Source: Ruminococcus sp. (GTDB lineage: Bacteria > Bacillota > Clostridia > Oscillospirales > Ruminococcaceae). From it: a DNA stretch of 64,000 nt. The stretch covers positions 124,001 through 188,000 of the forward strand of contig JAFXXU010000058.1 of NCBI GenBank assembly GCA_017542125.1. Direction: 5' to 3'. Made by a program: the position numbers and the translations under genes. This document shows positions 33,926-41,666 of this stretch, piece after piece (the first letter of the stretch is position 1; the number at the start of each line of letters is the position of its first letter). A model generated the notes under the pieces. It was given only the letters and a program-made list of their open reading frames with translations. It did not search any database and was not told the DNA's origin.

Positions 33926-35335
33926 ATGTCAGTATCATCCATTGACCTTGTCAAAGACTCGACTATGGCGGGTGGGCTCGACAAGCTCGCAATCTACCTT
34001 GCAGCCATAGCAAAGAACACAGGCGGCGTTGATATGAACGGTTGGAAATACGTTCAGTCTCTCGTTCGCACAGGTCTTCACAAGGAGTTGATCAAAGTAG
34101 GTGACATCTTCGTCATCGAGAAAGAGACAGCTATGACCGTAAGAGTCGGCACCACAGAAGCTGAGGGCACACCAGGCATTACCGCAGCATCTGTTGTAGC
34201 TCTCACATTCATTGGCAAGATAGGTACTGCTCATAGCGGAGACTATGAGTTCGAGTACGACGGTGCAGAGTGGCACTACGGCGGCTCTGCTGTCGATCTC
34301 GCAGAGTATGGAATATCCGTGACAGGTACACCCGCACACGGAGACGTTGTTATCGTTCACGAAACTGCTGCACAGATGCCCTACATCGTACTCGGTATAG
34401 ATCAGGACACCCCCTCTGACTCACAGTTTACTCACAGCCTCACCCTCGGCGCTGTTGATGTCTATGCAGAGATGCAGTTTGACGCTCCTGAGGCGTTCTA
34501 CTATGCAAAGAACGGACTCGCTGCCGGAGATTACTATTTCACCATAGATCCTACGTATGACGCCTCCTACAACACATACAAGGATACCGGATATCAGTTC
34601 ACCCTCACGCAGGACGTTCCTGCGGGAGGCGTTCTCACGTTCCCGTGGGGTTCCAACGCGCAGGCAAGCGGAGTTAAGGTATCTGCTTACGCTTCTCGTT
34701 CTGCAACGACAGCGACTGAAAGCGTTTCCGTATCTTCCGGCACTACCGGAACAAACCTCGGTCAGCTCACGACAGCGGGAGACCCGGAGAACAACCTCAA
34801 CTCCATTCAGAGAGTTCGCTACGGCTCCAACAACTGGAAGCAGTCTGCTATGAGGCAGTATCTCAACAGCGACAAAGCAGCCGGAAACTTCTGGACCCCG
34901 CAGACGAAGTTTGACAGACCGCCCTCTTGGAACGCATCCGCTGACGGATTTCTCAGGGGAGTTGATCCCGATTTCGTTTCCGTACTCGGAAAGGTAAACA
35001 AGATCACAGGCCTGAATACCGTCACCGACGGAGGCGGCACCGAGACCACGAGCGAAAAGGTGTTCCTGCTCTCCCATACCGAAGCATACTGCGGAGGCTC
35101 AGAGGGTACTGCCTACGATTACTACAAGAATTACAGCGACCTCTCCGCAGCCGGAAGCGGTGCAGATACCAACCGTATCAAGTATCGCAACGGTACGGCG
35201 AAATACTGGTGGCTTCGTTCCCCGTCCCCCTCGTACGCCTACGTCGTGCGCTACATCCATCCGTCCGGCACGTTGAACTACATCAGCCTCGCCAGCAGTG
35301 CTTTCGGCGTCGTCCCCGCTTGCGTAATCGTATAA
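33926..35335 (+). CDS. DGR target protein 1: tail adhesin with C-terminal lectin-like variable domain
   Basis: 469 residues. The N-terminal ~250 residues are a beta-rich tail-attachment and spacer region. The C-terminal ~190 form a DUF6273/formylglycine-enzyme-like C-type lectin domain: WKQSAMRQYLNS and KVFLLSHTEA, then YWWLRSPSPS and GVVPACVIV at the end. Residues ~428-466 are encoded by VR1, where Asn codons of the template have become Tyr, Val, His, Ser, Leu, Ile and Phe. It closes the tail module, so it is probably the receptor-binding tip diversified by the adjoining DGR. Confidence 0.92.
   Translation: MSVSSIDLVKDSTMAGGLDKLAIYLAAIAKNTGGVDMNGWKYVQSLVRTGLHKELIKVGDIFVIEKETAMTVRVGTTEAEGTPGITAASVVALTFIGKIGTAHSGDYEFEYDGAEWHYGGSAVDLAEYGISVTGTPAHGDVVIVHETAAQMPYIVLGIDQDTPSDSQFTHSLTLGAVDVYAEMQFDAPEAFYYAKNGLAAGDYYFTIDPTYDASYNTYKDTGYQFTLTQDVPAGGVLTFPWGSNAQASGVKVSAYASRSATTATESVSVSSGTTGTNLGQLTTAGDPENNLNSIQRVRYGSNNWKQSAMRQYLNSDKAAGNFWTPQTKFDRPPSWNASADGFLRGVDPDFVSVLGKVNKITGLNTVTDGGGTETTSEKVFLLSHTEAYCGGSEGTAYDYYKNYSDLSAAGSGADTNRIKYRNGTAKYWWLRSPSPSYAYVVRYIHPSGTLNYISLASSAFGVVPACVIV
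35207..35324 (+). repeat. DGR variable repeat 1 (VR1)
   Basis: 118 nt aligned with the template repeat at 35829-35943. All 16 substitutions fall on template adenines (A to T, G or C); no non-A base differs. One extra codon (CTC) follows the Asn-codon run, where the template has four AAC codons and VR1 has five codons. The GC-rich 3' end (GGCGTCGTCCCC) is the likely initiation-of-mutagenic-homing region. Confidence 0.93.
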
Positions 35336-35345
35336 TCCATAATCA

Positions 35346-35359
35346 GCCGCGACAGCGGC
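35346..35359 (+). other. GACA-loop hairpin after VR1
   Basis: GCCGC-GACA-GCGGC, a 5-bp stem with a GRNA-type tetraloop, 21 nt after the end of VR1. DGRs such as that of Bordetella phage BPP-1 need a hairpin/cruciform with a GRNA loop just after VR for target recognition. The same loop occurs after VR2. Confidence 0.75.
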
Positions 35360-35383
35360 GTTACTGAAAGGAGCACAAAGAAT

Positions 35384-35803
35384 ATGTCCAAACCGCTTTT
35401 ACAGCGAGAACAGCGAGATTTGATGCTGATAACCAAAGCTCACGAGCTTGCGTCTTACACTTGCAAGATATGCACGAACGAGAAAAACTTTCCGAAGCGT
35501 TACCGTTGGTGCATCACGAACAAGATAGTCGAGAGCGCAGTAGACATTGACCGTTTTCTTAACGCTGCCAATGCCGTAAACTGTGAGAACGACTCCGACG
35601 GTATGCTTTATCGGCTGAGACTGTATTATCAGAAGCGAGCTCTCGCAGAGACATATTCTTTGATTGCCTCTATTGAGGTGGCAAAGTTCACTTTCGGTAT
35701 TCCTACCGACAGACTCGAGTATTGGTCGAAGATGATTTACGCTGTTCAGAATTATACGAGAGCGTGGATAAAGTCCGACAAAGAAAGATTTGGTAAGAAA
35801 TAG
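35384..35803 (+). CDS. avd: DGR accessory variability determinant (Avd-like four-helix protein)
   Basis: 139 residues, all helical and basic, with FPKRYRWCITNKIVESAVDI (about 34-53), YRLRLYYQKRALAETYSLI and a basic end, matching bAvd/four-helix-bundle proteins. Avd forms a pentamer that binds the reverse transcriptase and the template RNA and is required for cDNA synthesis. It lies between target 1 and the template repeat, the usual place. Confidence 0.9.
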   Translation: MSKPLLQREQRDLMLITKAHELASYTCKICTNEKNFPKRYRWCITNKIVESAVDIDRFLNAANAVNCENDSDGMLYRLRLYYQKRALAETYSLIASIEVAKFTFGIPTDRLEYWSKMIYAVQNYTRAWIKSDKERFGKK

Positions 35804-35828
35804 GGTGAACGCTGTATTTCTGTTCCGT

Positions 35829-35943
35829 TGGTGGCTTCGTTCCCCGAACCCCTCGAACGCCAACAACGTGCGCAACATCAATCCGTCCGGCACGTTGAAC
35901 AACAACAACGCCAACAATGCTAACGGCGTCGTCCCCGATTGCG
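35829..35943 (+). repeat. DGR template repeat (TR)
   Basis: 115 nt with 13 AAC/AAT codons in the frame matching the target, including a run of four AAC. It ends in GGCGTCGTCCCCGATTGCG; both variable repeats have GCT where TR has GAT. The template lies 26 nt after avd and about 150 nt before the RT start. It is transcribed and copied with adenine mutagenesis into VR1 and VR2. Confidence 0.94.
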
Positions 35944-36096
35944 AGAAAAGCCCGAATAAAGTAAGCCCGAAAAGCCGAAATCTGTGCGCTCGCGCAAGGA
36001 GCGTTTATCCTAACCCTAAAGAGGTGAAACTATAACGTCGATGCTGCTTACTTCGCAAAGCAAGTAATTGCAGCTATACACGGCGTTTTGAGTGTA
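35944..36096 (+). ncRNA. TR-RNA 3' spacer region
   Basis: In the model DGR the ~140-nt stretch between template and RT gene is part of the template RNA, binds RT-Avd and primes cDNA synthesis. Here the equivalent 153 nt hold a small hairpin (CGCTC...GAGCG, about 35986-36003) and no gene with a good ribosome site. The role is by analogy. Confidence 0.55.
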
Positions 36097-37149
36097 ATGA
36101 ATGACATAACCATAAGAGAGCTTGTGTGCAGCTATGACAGCCTATATCATGCCTTGCAAAAGTGCAAGAAAGGCGTTATGTGGAAGGACTCTGTAGCGGG
36201 CTTCGTGAAGAACGGACTCATAAACTGTCTGCTCCTCAAAGAAGATCTCGACAGCGGACGGTACAAGTTAGGCAAGTATTCCGTCTTCGAGATCACCGAA
36301 CCCAAGCGCAGAGTCATTGTCTCTACGAGGATAAAAGACAGAGTATTCCAAAGGAGCCTCTGTGACAACTATCTCACCGAGGCATTGTCAAAGTCGTTCA
36401 TCTATGACAACTGCGCCTGTCAAGTCGGCAAAGGTACTGATTTCGCACGAAAGCGTCTGAAAGTACATCTGCAACGGTTTTACAGGAAGCACGGTCTCAA
36501 CGGTTATGTATTAAAATGCGACATAAAGAGCTTTTTCGGCTCCACGCCGCACGATGTAGCAATATCAGCGGTAGCCAAACGAGCAAAGGATCAATGGGCT
36601 GTGAGCGAGGTTGCAAGGATAGTCAACAGCTTTACGCAAGGCGAAGACCCTGCTATCGGTATGGGCTTAGGCTCGCAGGTGACTCAGCTTATAGAGCTGT
36701 CAGTCCTTGATACCCTCGATCACATCATCAAGGAGCGTCTGCATATCCAGCATTACGTCAGATATATGGACGACTTCATTCTTATTCACGAGGACAAGCA
36801 TTATCTCCGCTGCTGTTTGTCCGTCATCGAAGAAGAGATCCGCAAGCTCGGTCTGCGTCTCAGCGAAAAGAAGACGCAGATTTTCCCTGTTAAACAGCAG
36901 ATACATTTTCTCGGCTTCTCATACCGTCTCACCTCCACCGGAAAGGTCCTTTTGAAGCTCCTTCCGTGCAAAGTTGTGAGAGAGCGCCGAAAGCTAAAGA
37001 AGCTCGTTCAGCTCTGCCGTAAAGGGATAATGACTAAAGAACACGCCGATTTCTGCTTCACGAGTTGGAAAGCTCATGCAAGCAAAGGAAATTGTTACAA
37101 GCTCATTCAAAGTATGACCCAATATTACAACGATTTATGGAGGTACTGA
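36097..37149 (+). CDS. brt: DGR reverse transcriptase
   Basis: 350 residues. Motif A CDIKSFF holds the catalytic Asp (about 142). The DGR-specific motif IGMGLGSQVTQL has its SQ at about 193-194 (group II intron and retroviral RTs have QG here), and YMDD is at 223-226, followed by the thumb segment IHFLGF. It copies the template RNA with errors at adenine. The ATG at 36097 is used; a TTG three codons earlier is possible, and neither has a clear ribosome site. Confidence 0.95.
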   Translation: MNDITIRELVCSYDSLYHALQKCKKGVMWKDSVAGFVKNGLINCLLLKEDLDSGRYKLGKYSVFEITEPKRRVIVSTRIKDRVFQRSLCDNYLTEALSKSFIYDNCACQVGKGTDFARKRLKVHLQRFYRKHGLNGYVLKCDIKSFFGSTPHDVAISAVAKRAKDQWAVSEVARIVNSFTQGEDPAIGMGLGSQVTQLIELSVLDTLDHIIKERLHIQHYVRYMDDFILIHEDKHYLRCCLSVIEEEIRKLGLRLSEKKTQIFPVKQQIHFLGFSYRLTSTGKVLLKLLPCKVVRERRKLKKLVQLCRKGIMTKEHADFCFTSWKAHASKGNCYKLIQSMTQYYNDLWRY

Positions 37150-37151
37150 AT

Positions 37152-37331
37152 ATGTTTAAGTATATCCCTCTCGAGAAGCAGATAGCCGAGGAGCGCAAGA
37201 AGAATGCGAAGCTCACGGCAGAGAACAATCAGCTCAGAGGCGACGTTGACTTTCTTGCTATGATGACCGACGTTGACCTTGACAATGATGAAATAGAGGA
37301 AAGCGAGGTGGATGAAGATGACGCACAGTAA
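37152..37331 (+). CDS. Small coiled-coil phage protein, 59 aa
   Basis: Starts 2 nt after the RT stop and overlaps the XkdX-like gene. A short coiled coil (EKQIAEERKKNAKLTAENNQL) is followed by an acidic tail. Such small proteins often lie between tail-fibre genes and XkdX/holin genes. Function unknown. Confidence 0.6.
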   Translation: MFKYIPLEKQIAEERKKNAKLTAENNQLRGDVDFLAMMTDVDLDNDEIEESEVDEDDAQ

Positions 37332-37476
37332 GAAATTTGCAAAGGTAAAATCCTATTATGACAATGGCATTTGGGCTATCAACCGTGTGTACGAAGCCGT
37401 AGGTCACGGTTGGATCACCGCAGAGGAGTACAAGGAAATCACAGGCTTCGACTACGACAGCGGAGAGGAGACCTAA
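37312..37476 (+). CDS. xkdX: XkdX-family protein, 54 aa
   Basis: It matches the XkdX pattern: VKSYYDNGIWAINRVYEAV, then GWITAEEYKEITGFDY. These short proteins of PBSX-type phages sit between tail and lysis genes; their job is unknown. It overlaps the preceding gene by 20 bp. Its stop shares a base with the holin start. Confidence 0.8.
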   Translation: MKMTHSKKFAKVKSYYDNGIWAINRVYEAVGHGWITAEEYKEITGFDYDSGEET

Positions 37477-37868
37477 TGAAGTACATCATTATGATGCTGA
37501 TAGTCTTGGGCTTGATTATCGCTGATTATCTCACAGGCGTAATCAAGGCGTATGTAGCAGAGGATCTTTCGAGTCGCAAGATGCGGCTCGGAGGCCTCAA
37601 CAAGTTTTCGGAGATGCTTGTAATGGGCGTCTCCGTTGGCTTCGAGGTAGGAATGGACAAGCTCGGAGAGTTCGCCAACACTCCTGAACTCGCAGGAGTT
37701 GTCGGTTCCGTAACCGCAACAGGAGTTTTTGCCTACATAGCCTTAATGGAGATCATCTCGATATTTGAAAACTACTCCGAGATCAATCCTGACGCCAAGT
37801 GGATAAAGAAATTCGTCAAGCGTTTGAAAATCAGCAATGAAAATGAAGACGAAGACGAGGAGGAATGA
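37476..37868 (+). CDS. Phage holin (toxin secretion/phage lysis family)
   Basis: 130 residues. IIMMLIVLGLIIADYLTGVIKAY (about 3-25) is a membrane helix with the DYLTG motif of the phage_holin_4 family. RKMRLGGLNKFSEML and two further hydrophobic segments (VMGVSVGFEVG, VTATGVFAYIALMEIISIF) follow, with a charged C-tail. It makes the membrane lesion that lets the endolysin reach the wall. Endolysin gene follows after 3 nt. Confidence 0.9.
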   Translation: MKYIIMMLIVLGLIIADYLTGVIKAYVAEDLSSRKMRLGGLNKFSEMLVMGVSVGFEVGMDKLGEFANTPELAGVVGSVTATGVFAYIALMEIISIFENYSEINPDAKWIKKFVKRLKISNENEDEDEEE

Positions 37869-37871
37869 TAT

Positions 37872-38813
37872 ATGGCTTATTCGAGCTTAGTCAACTATGT
37901 AAGCAACAAGAAGACGAACAACTTCAACTACCCGAGAAATCATGTCATCGACAGGATCACCATTCATCACGCTGCGAACGGGTCCGGCTGCAACAGAGGG
38001 TATGCAGCCAATACCTTACAAGCCATATTCGACTCTGTCGGCAGAAACGGCTCCTGCAACTATGCTATTGACTCGAATGGTAACATCGGACTTATGCTCG
38101 AGGAGCAGTACAGATCGTGGTGTACCAACTCGCAGTCGAATGACTATCGAGCTATCACGATAGAGTGCGCAAACGACGGAGGAGACCCCGATTGGCACGT
38201 TTCCGACAAAGCTCTTGCCTCGATTATCAAGCTCTGCGCAGACATCTGCAAGAGGAACAACATCAAGGAGTTAAGATATACCGGCGACCTTACAGGTAAT
38301 CTCACGCTCCACAAGTGGTTTGCCGCTACCGGCTGTCCCGGTCCGTACCTCATCTCCAAGATGACGTACATAGCCTCCGAGGTGAACAAGCTCATCAAGA
38401 GCAGTTCTACTCCTGCTGCTACGCCGTCAAGCGGAACAAACACAAAGCCCGCTGCCGATAAGATTTACAGGGTCCGTAAGTCGTGGACTGATGCAAAGTC
38501 GCAGATCGGAGCATATAAGACTTTAGCCAACGCAAAGAAAGTTTGCAAAGAGGGCTATAAGGTGTTCGACTCCTCCGGCAACGTCGTTTACGAGCCCGCT
38601 GCTGCTTTTCAGCCTTATCTCATTAAGGTCGTATGTGAAGCTCTCAATATCAGAAAAGGAGCAGGGACAGGCTATGCTGTTGTTTCGACAATAGCGAAGA
38701 ACGGAGTTTATACCATTGTTGCCGAGAAAAAGGTTGCTGGACAAATGTGGGGAAAGCTGAAATCCGGTGCCGGTTGGATATGTGTTGAGCCACAGTTCGT
38801 AAAGAAAGTATGA
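37872..38813 (+). CDS. N-acetylmuramoyl-L-alanine amidase endolysin with C-terminal SH3 domain
   Basis: 313 residues. The amidase_2/PGRP-type catalytic domain (about 5-180) has the zinc residues in ITIHHAANGSG and LHKWFAATGCPG. A Ser/Thr/Pro linker follows, then a SPOR/DUF-like piece (about 196-240), then a bacterial SH3 domain (LNIRKGAGTGYAVVSTI...AGWICVEPQFVKKV). It cleaves the wall at the end of infection. Directly after the holin. Confidence 0.92.
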   Translation: MAYSSLVNYVSNKKTNNFNYPRNHVIDRITIHHAANGSGCNRGYAANTLQAIFDSVGRNGSCNYAIDSNGNIGLMLEEQYRSWCTNSQSNDYRAITIECANDGGDPDWHVSDKALASIIKLCADICKRNNIKELRYTGDLTGNLTLHKWFAATGCPGPYLISKMTYIASEVNKLIKSSSTPAATPSSGTNTKPAADKIYRVRKSWTDAKSQIGAYKTLANAKKVCKEGYKVFDSSGNVVYEPAAAFQPYLIKVVCEALNIRKGAGTGYAVVSTIAKNGVYTIVAEKKVAGQMWGKLKSGAGWICVEPQFVKKV

Positions 38814-38845
38814 TGAATTTTTCGCCGTCTGATGCGTATATATAT

Positions 38846-38935
38846 TCCCTTTACTTTCCTTTACTTTACTTTACTTTACTTTAGGGATAAATCCAAAGAA
38901 AAACCATAGTTTATCCGAGATTTACTATCGTTTTT
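38846..38935. repeat. Degenerate inverted copy of the origin iterons
   Basis: A run of CTTTACTTTA repeats (about 38848-38884) precedes GGGATAAATCC and then TTATCCGAGATTTA. Read on the minus strand it gives the same order as the initiator-gene origin (GGATTTA-CC then AAAGTAAAGT iterons). It fills most of the gap between endolysin and the next gene. Secondary origin or remnant. Confidence 0.5.
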
Positions 38936-38967
38936 CCAAGAATAACTGAAAATGGAGGTGTTTTGCT

Positions 38968-39336
38968 ATGGAACACGATACAAGAGAGTTAGTGACCATT
39001 CAGAGAAGACACAATCTCAACAAGGTCTTTGCCGTTGACGGAGAGAACGTCGGCGAATGTGGAGCCAATCACGCTTACCTCATTATGTGCGACGACGAAC
39101 CTGTGCTGATCTACTTTCAGAACGGTCCTCGCAATGTGGAGGGCAGCGAGAGGGGGATCCTCGATGTCGATCTTCTCGAAATTGTCAGAGACAGACTCAA
39201 AGGCTTTCAGAGTGGCAAGTTCTCTTGCAGAGAAAACGCTTGTGCTCTCACTCACATTGAGGAAGCTCTTATGTGGATGAACAAGAGAGTCGAAGACAGA
39301 GCAGCAAGAAACGTTCTCGGAACCAACGAGAAATAA
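38968..39336 (+). CDS. Phage protein with Acb2/Tad1-like C-terminal hairpin (candidate anti-defence sponge)
   Basis: 122 residues. The N-terminal part ([34 protein letters not shown]) is a conserved phage domain. The C-terminal helical hairpin has [19 protein letters not shown], which resembles the LTHLEEAxMW(A/N)K motif of Acb2/Tad1-type proteins that bind cyclic nucleotides or Thoeris signals. It is the last gene of the late transcript, a common spot for anti-defence genes. The family is often labelled "ABC transporter ATPase" in databases, which its sequence does not support. Function is inference. Confidence 0.6.
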   Translation: MEHDTRELVTIQRRHNLNKVFAVDGENVGECGANHAYLIMCDDEPVLIYFQNGPRNVEGSERGILDVDLLEIVRDRLKGFQSGKFSCRENACALTHIEEALMWMNKRVEDRAARNVLGTNEK

Positions 39337-39341
39337 AGACT

Positions 39342-39386
39342 AAGCCCGGATGCGGAGAAATAACCGCAGTCCGGGCTTTTCTTTTT
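39342..39386 (+). terminator. Late-operon terminator 1
   Basis: AAGCCCGGA.TGCGG pairs with CCGCA.GTCCGGGCTT (14 bp with one bulge) around an 8-nt loop, followed by TTCTTTTTT. One of two strong terminators in a row after the late operon. Confidence 0.88.
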
Positions 39387-39401
39387 TGAATAAGAATAGT
39401 T

Positions 39402-39446
39402 GAGCCCGGTTGCGATCAAAACGCAATTCGGGCTCTTTTTGCGTTT
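39402..39446 (+). terminator. Late-operon terminator 2
   Basis: GAGCCCGG...GCG pairs with CGC...TTCGGGCTC, followed by TTTTTGCGTTTT. Lies 15 nt after the first terminator and insulates the accessory unit. Confidence 0.85.
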
Positions 39447-39468
39447 TATGTGAACTCATAGTGTATAT

Positions 39469-39667
39469 TGTGAACAAATAGTAGTAAATTTGTTCTATGG
39501 CACGGAAAGAGACTGCCTAATACAATTACACCTTTTGCTCTATCGCGTCTTATGGAGGCGTTTATGTTGCTCTATGGCTGGATCATCGAAGAAGAAATGA
39601 CGATCTTCGTTTTTTGGATAGCAAACTGATAGTTTTGTTAATATTTAGTTAAATATCTCAAATTTGC
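39469..39667 (+). repeat. Conserved regulatory element, copy 1 (upstream of accessory unit A)
   Basis: It begins with a 20-bp stretch identical to copy 2 (46300) and contains a perfect dyad GAACAAAT...ATTTGTTC (39472-39495). It shares AATACAATT, a TTAT-loop stem region and a GCTCTA motif with copy 2. The promoter box comes 199 bp after the element start (200 bp in copy 2). A weak hairpin with TTTTTT (39587-39615) may end a short transcript. No ORF of note. With the promoter and untranslated leader this explains the ~400-nt gene-free stretch. Confidence 0.65.
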
Positions 39668-39696
39668 TTGTATGTTACGGCTATGTGTGTTAGAAT
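39668..39696 (+). promoter_or_regulatory. Promoter of accessory unit A with flanking dyad
   Basis: TTGTAT (39668-39673), 17-bp spacer ending TGT, TAGAAT (39691-39696): an extended -10 promoter. TATGTGT before the -10 and ACACATA about 30 bp later form an inverted repeat over the start site, a likely repressor operator. The promoter at 46500 has the same design. Confidence 0.6.
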
Positions 39697-39744
39697 TAAA
39701 ATACGGAATAAAATTACACATACGCAAGGCAAGGAGGAATGGCT

Positions 39745-39951
39745 ATGAAGAAATACGCAGCACTCGTCAAAGATGAAAACGGCAACGAAATGTTCTTCGG
39801 AGAAACGCCCGGCGAATGCCAAAGGTGGTGTAAGGAACACGGAGTTACAGGAGAGAATGGAGAGTACATCGCAGAAGGAACATTCGACACCGAAAGCAGA
39901 TACTTCGATGTTGAAGATTACGCAGATATCAACACTAATTGGATATGGTAA
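39745..39951 (+). CDS. Small hypothetical protein, 68 aa
   Basis: First gene of accessory unit A. The ATG 8 nt after AAGGAGG is chosen; an ATG 6 bp upstream is too close to it. Acidic, with a Cys/Trp segment (GECQRWCKEHG) and a terminal DINTNWIW. No family recognised. Confidence 0.55.
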   Translation: MKKYAALVKDENGNEMFFGETPGECQRWCKEHGVTGENGEYIAEGTFDTESRYFDVEDYADINTNWIW

Positions 39952-39966
39952 AAGGAGGAATTGATT

Positions 39967-40416
39967 ATGATGATGTCAGAGTTTATTGAAAGAACAGGCT
40001 TCGAGCCCACAGTAGAAGAGTACAGAGCAATCGAGGACGAGTACATGGGCGGCAACGATGACAAGGACACGTTCTGCAAGGCTTGGAAAAAGAACGGCGG
40101 CATTCAGAGGCTCACGAGGGCGAGAAAGACAAGGATCGAGAACCTCGAAAGCAACGTCAGGATCCTCGAAAAAGAAAAGGCAGAGATCAAGGAAGAAAGA
40201 AACAGGATCAGAGGAGTTTTCAACGACTCGAAGAAAATGATAGAGGACCTTGAAAAAGAGAATGCATCGCTGAAAGCGAACCTTGAATACAGGACTGCTA
40301 AGGCTGAACACATAGAGAAAGAGATAGAGGAGCTTAAAGCTCGGATCGCTGAATACGAGAAGATCAAAGAACAGCTCGACGCAGTAAAGAACCTGATAGC
40401 AGTCCTCTCGAAGTAA
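39967..40416 (+). CDS. Coiled-coil hypothetical protein, 149 aa
   Basis: N-terminal ~45 residues (FIERTGFEPTVEEYRAIEDEY) look like a small domain found in several phage proteins. Residues ~55-140 are one long coiled coil (NLESNVRILEKEKAEIKEER...EEIEELKARIAEYEK-type). AAGGAGG site. Probably forms a rod or dimer. Function unknown. Confidence 0.6.
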   Translation: MMMSEFIERTGFEPTVEEYRAIEDEYMGGNDDKDTFCKAWKKNGGIQRLTRARKTRIENLESNVRILEKEKAEIKEERNRIRGVFNDSKKMIEDLEKENASLKANLEYRTAKAEHIEKEIEELKARIAEYEKIKEQLDAVKNLIAVLSK

Positions 40417-40513
40417 GCAGATGTTTTGCCGGAGGCAGGGGGTCAACGCTCCTGCTTCTGACAAAGCACCTGAAAGGTGCTGAAAATATAAAAAACGAAA
40501 CGGAGGTCGTATT

Positions 40514-40978
40514 ATGGCAAATTTACAAAGAAGTCTTGATGAAATGAAAGCGATATGTTCGAGAAGAGGAAGTTATTACTTTGAACCTGATACTGTAAGG
40601 TTTTGGGGTGGTAAAGTACATGATCCTGCAAACAAATACGGGCTTTTCATAGAAAGTTATGACAACTTCGACAGAAGTAGAAAGCTCTTTGCAGTTAAGT
40701 TCTTCGGTCCCGACGGTTATATTATGGCAGTAGAGCCCGCTGAAATTGGCAGATCCTATGAACACTTTTGCTCATACAAGGATGCAAAACAGTTTAGGCA
40801 CAAACTGACTATAGCCTTGAACGGAGCAGCGAAAAATTTCAGAGAGGGGAAAGTTCTCAATAACCTTTACAGCATAGAGGAAGAGGGTCTGCACACCGGG
40901 ATCTACATTCTTTCAGACAATGAAGGAGACAGTATCAAGATCAACACAAATAATTTCGACCGTTTTATTTGCGGTTGA
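40514..40978 (+). CDS. Hypothetical protein, 154 aa
   Basis: ATG behind CGGAGG. A mixed alpha/beta single domain (GSYYFEPDTVRFWGGKVHDP, then LFAVKFFGPDGYIMAVEP) with a C-terminal IKINTNNFDRFICG. No signal or membrane segment, no known motif. Part of accessory unit A. Confidence 0.55.
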   Translation: MANLQRSLDEMKAICSRRGSYYFEPDTVRFWGGKVHDPANKYGLFIESYDNFDRSRKLFAVKFFGPDGYIMAVEPAEIGRSYEHFCSYKDAKQFRHKLTIALNGAAKNFREGKVLNNLYSIEEEGLHTGIYILSDNEGDSIKINTNNFDRFICG

Positions 40979-41013
40979 TGAATGATGAGCGGCGACTTAT
41001 AAGGAGATAGGTT

Positions 41014-41154
41014 ATGTATCAGAATAAAGAACACGGAAACATCCTTACCTACGAGCAGATGCTTGTTGAGGCATCAGAACTTTACGACTACGGAGATCCG
41101 ACAAACTGCATCGGTTTAGACGAGTATTACATCAAGGTCAATGAGGAGGAATGA
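41014..41154 (+). CDS. Small hypothetical protein, 46 aa
   Basis: ATG behind AAGGAGA, ending 3 nt before the next start. Acidic and Tyr-rich (LYDYGDPTNCIGLDEYYIK). The spacing and ribosome site support it as a real gene although it is short. Function unknown. Confidence 0.5.
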   Translation: MYQNKEHGNILTYEQMLVEASELYDYGDPTNCIGLDEYYIKVNEEE

Positions 41155-41157
41155 TCT

Positions 41158-41652
41158 ATGAGAGACAGCACGGTAGTTTTCAAGGAGCTTGAACAAGCAA
41201 AGGCACAGCATAAGGCAGCGCTCGAAGAACTGTTCAAGGACACCTACAACCCCACGAAAGAGCAGTACAAGGGCATCCACGAACTTGACAGAAGAATTGA
41301 CGATCTCGAATTTGAGCTTATCAAGGAGCGCAGGAGAGAGATCAAGGTCGGAGACGGCTGCACGCTCGTCCTGTGGACTGATAAAGAGGCCTATACCGTT
41401 ATCAGAAAGGGCAAGAAAATGATCGTGATGCAGAGAGACAAGGCTATCAAGGACCCGAGCTTCAAGCCCGAATGGATCACAGGAGGCTTCTCTGCAATCT
41501 GCACCAACAATTCCGATCAGAGCTACACCTACGAGAGAGACCCCAACGGCTCGACCATAAGAGCTTTTTGGAGCGAAGTCAATGGATGCTATATGCACAG
41601 CGGCTGCAAGGTCATCAACGGCAGGCACGAGTTCTATGATTATAATTTCTGA
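41158..41652 (+). CDS. Hypothetical protein, 164 aa
   Basis: A helical N-terminal half (ELEQAKAQHKAALEELF...RIDDLEFELIKERRRE) is followed by a beta-rich half (VGDGCTLVLWTDKEAYTVIR, FWSEVNGCYMHSGCK). The second half resembles small phage domains of unknown role. Part of accessory unit A; GAGGAG site. Confidence 0.55.
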   Translation: MRDSTVVFKELEQAKAQHKAALEELFKDTYNPTKEQYKGIHELDRRIDDLEFELIKERRREIKVGDGCTLVLWTDKEAYTVIRKGKKMIVMQRDKAIKDPSFKPEWITGGFSAICTNNSDQSYTYERDPNGSTIRAFWSEVNGCYMHSGCKVINGRHEFYDYNF

Positions 41653-41666
41653 AAGGAGGCTTTAGT

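Larger units (their letters stand above)
33926..37149 (+). mobile_element. Diversity-generating retroelement (target 1, Avd, TR, reverse transcriptase)
   Basis: All standard parts are in order: a C-type-lectin-like target whose last ~40 codons are the variable repeat, an Avd-type accessory gene, an adenine-rich template repeat and a DGR-class reverse transcriptase. TR and VR1 differ only at TR adenines apart from one extra codon. A second, distant variable repeat (42813-42907) uses the same TR. The system rewrites the tail-tip adhesin to change receptor binding. Confidence 0.93.

Noticed and set aside
35790-36035. 81-codon frame running through the template repeat
   Set aside because: It is the template read in the target's frame plus flanking RNA. 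No ribosome site; better explained as the TR RNA than as a gene.
38848-38884. CRISPR-like array from the CTTTA repeats
   Set aside because: The units are 5-10 bp tandem repeats with no spacers; they match the origin iterons instead.
39472-39495. LexA/SOS box at GAAC...GTTC
   Set aside because: The spacing (8-bp arms with an 8-nt centre) does not fit the CGAAC-N4-GTTYG box of Firmicutes LexA.
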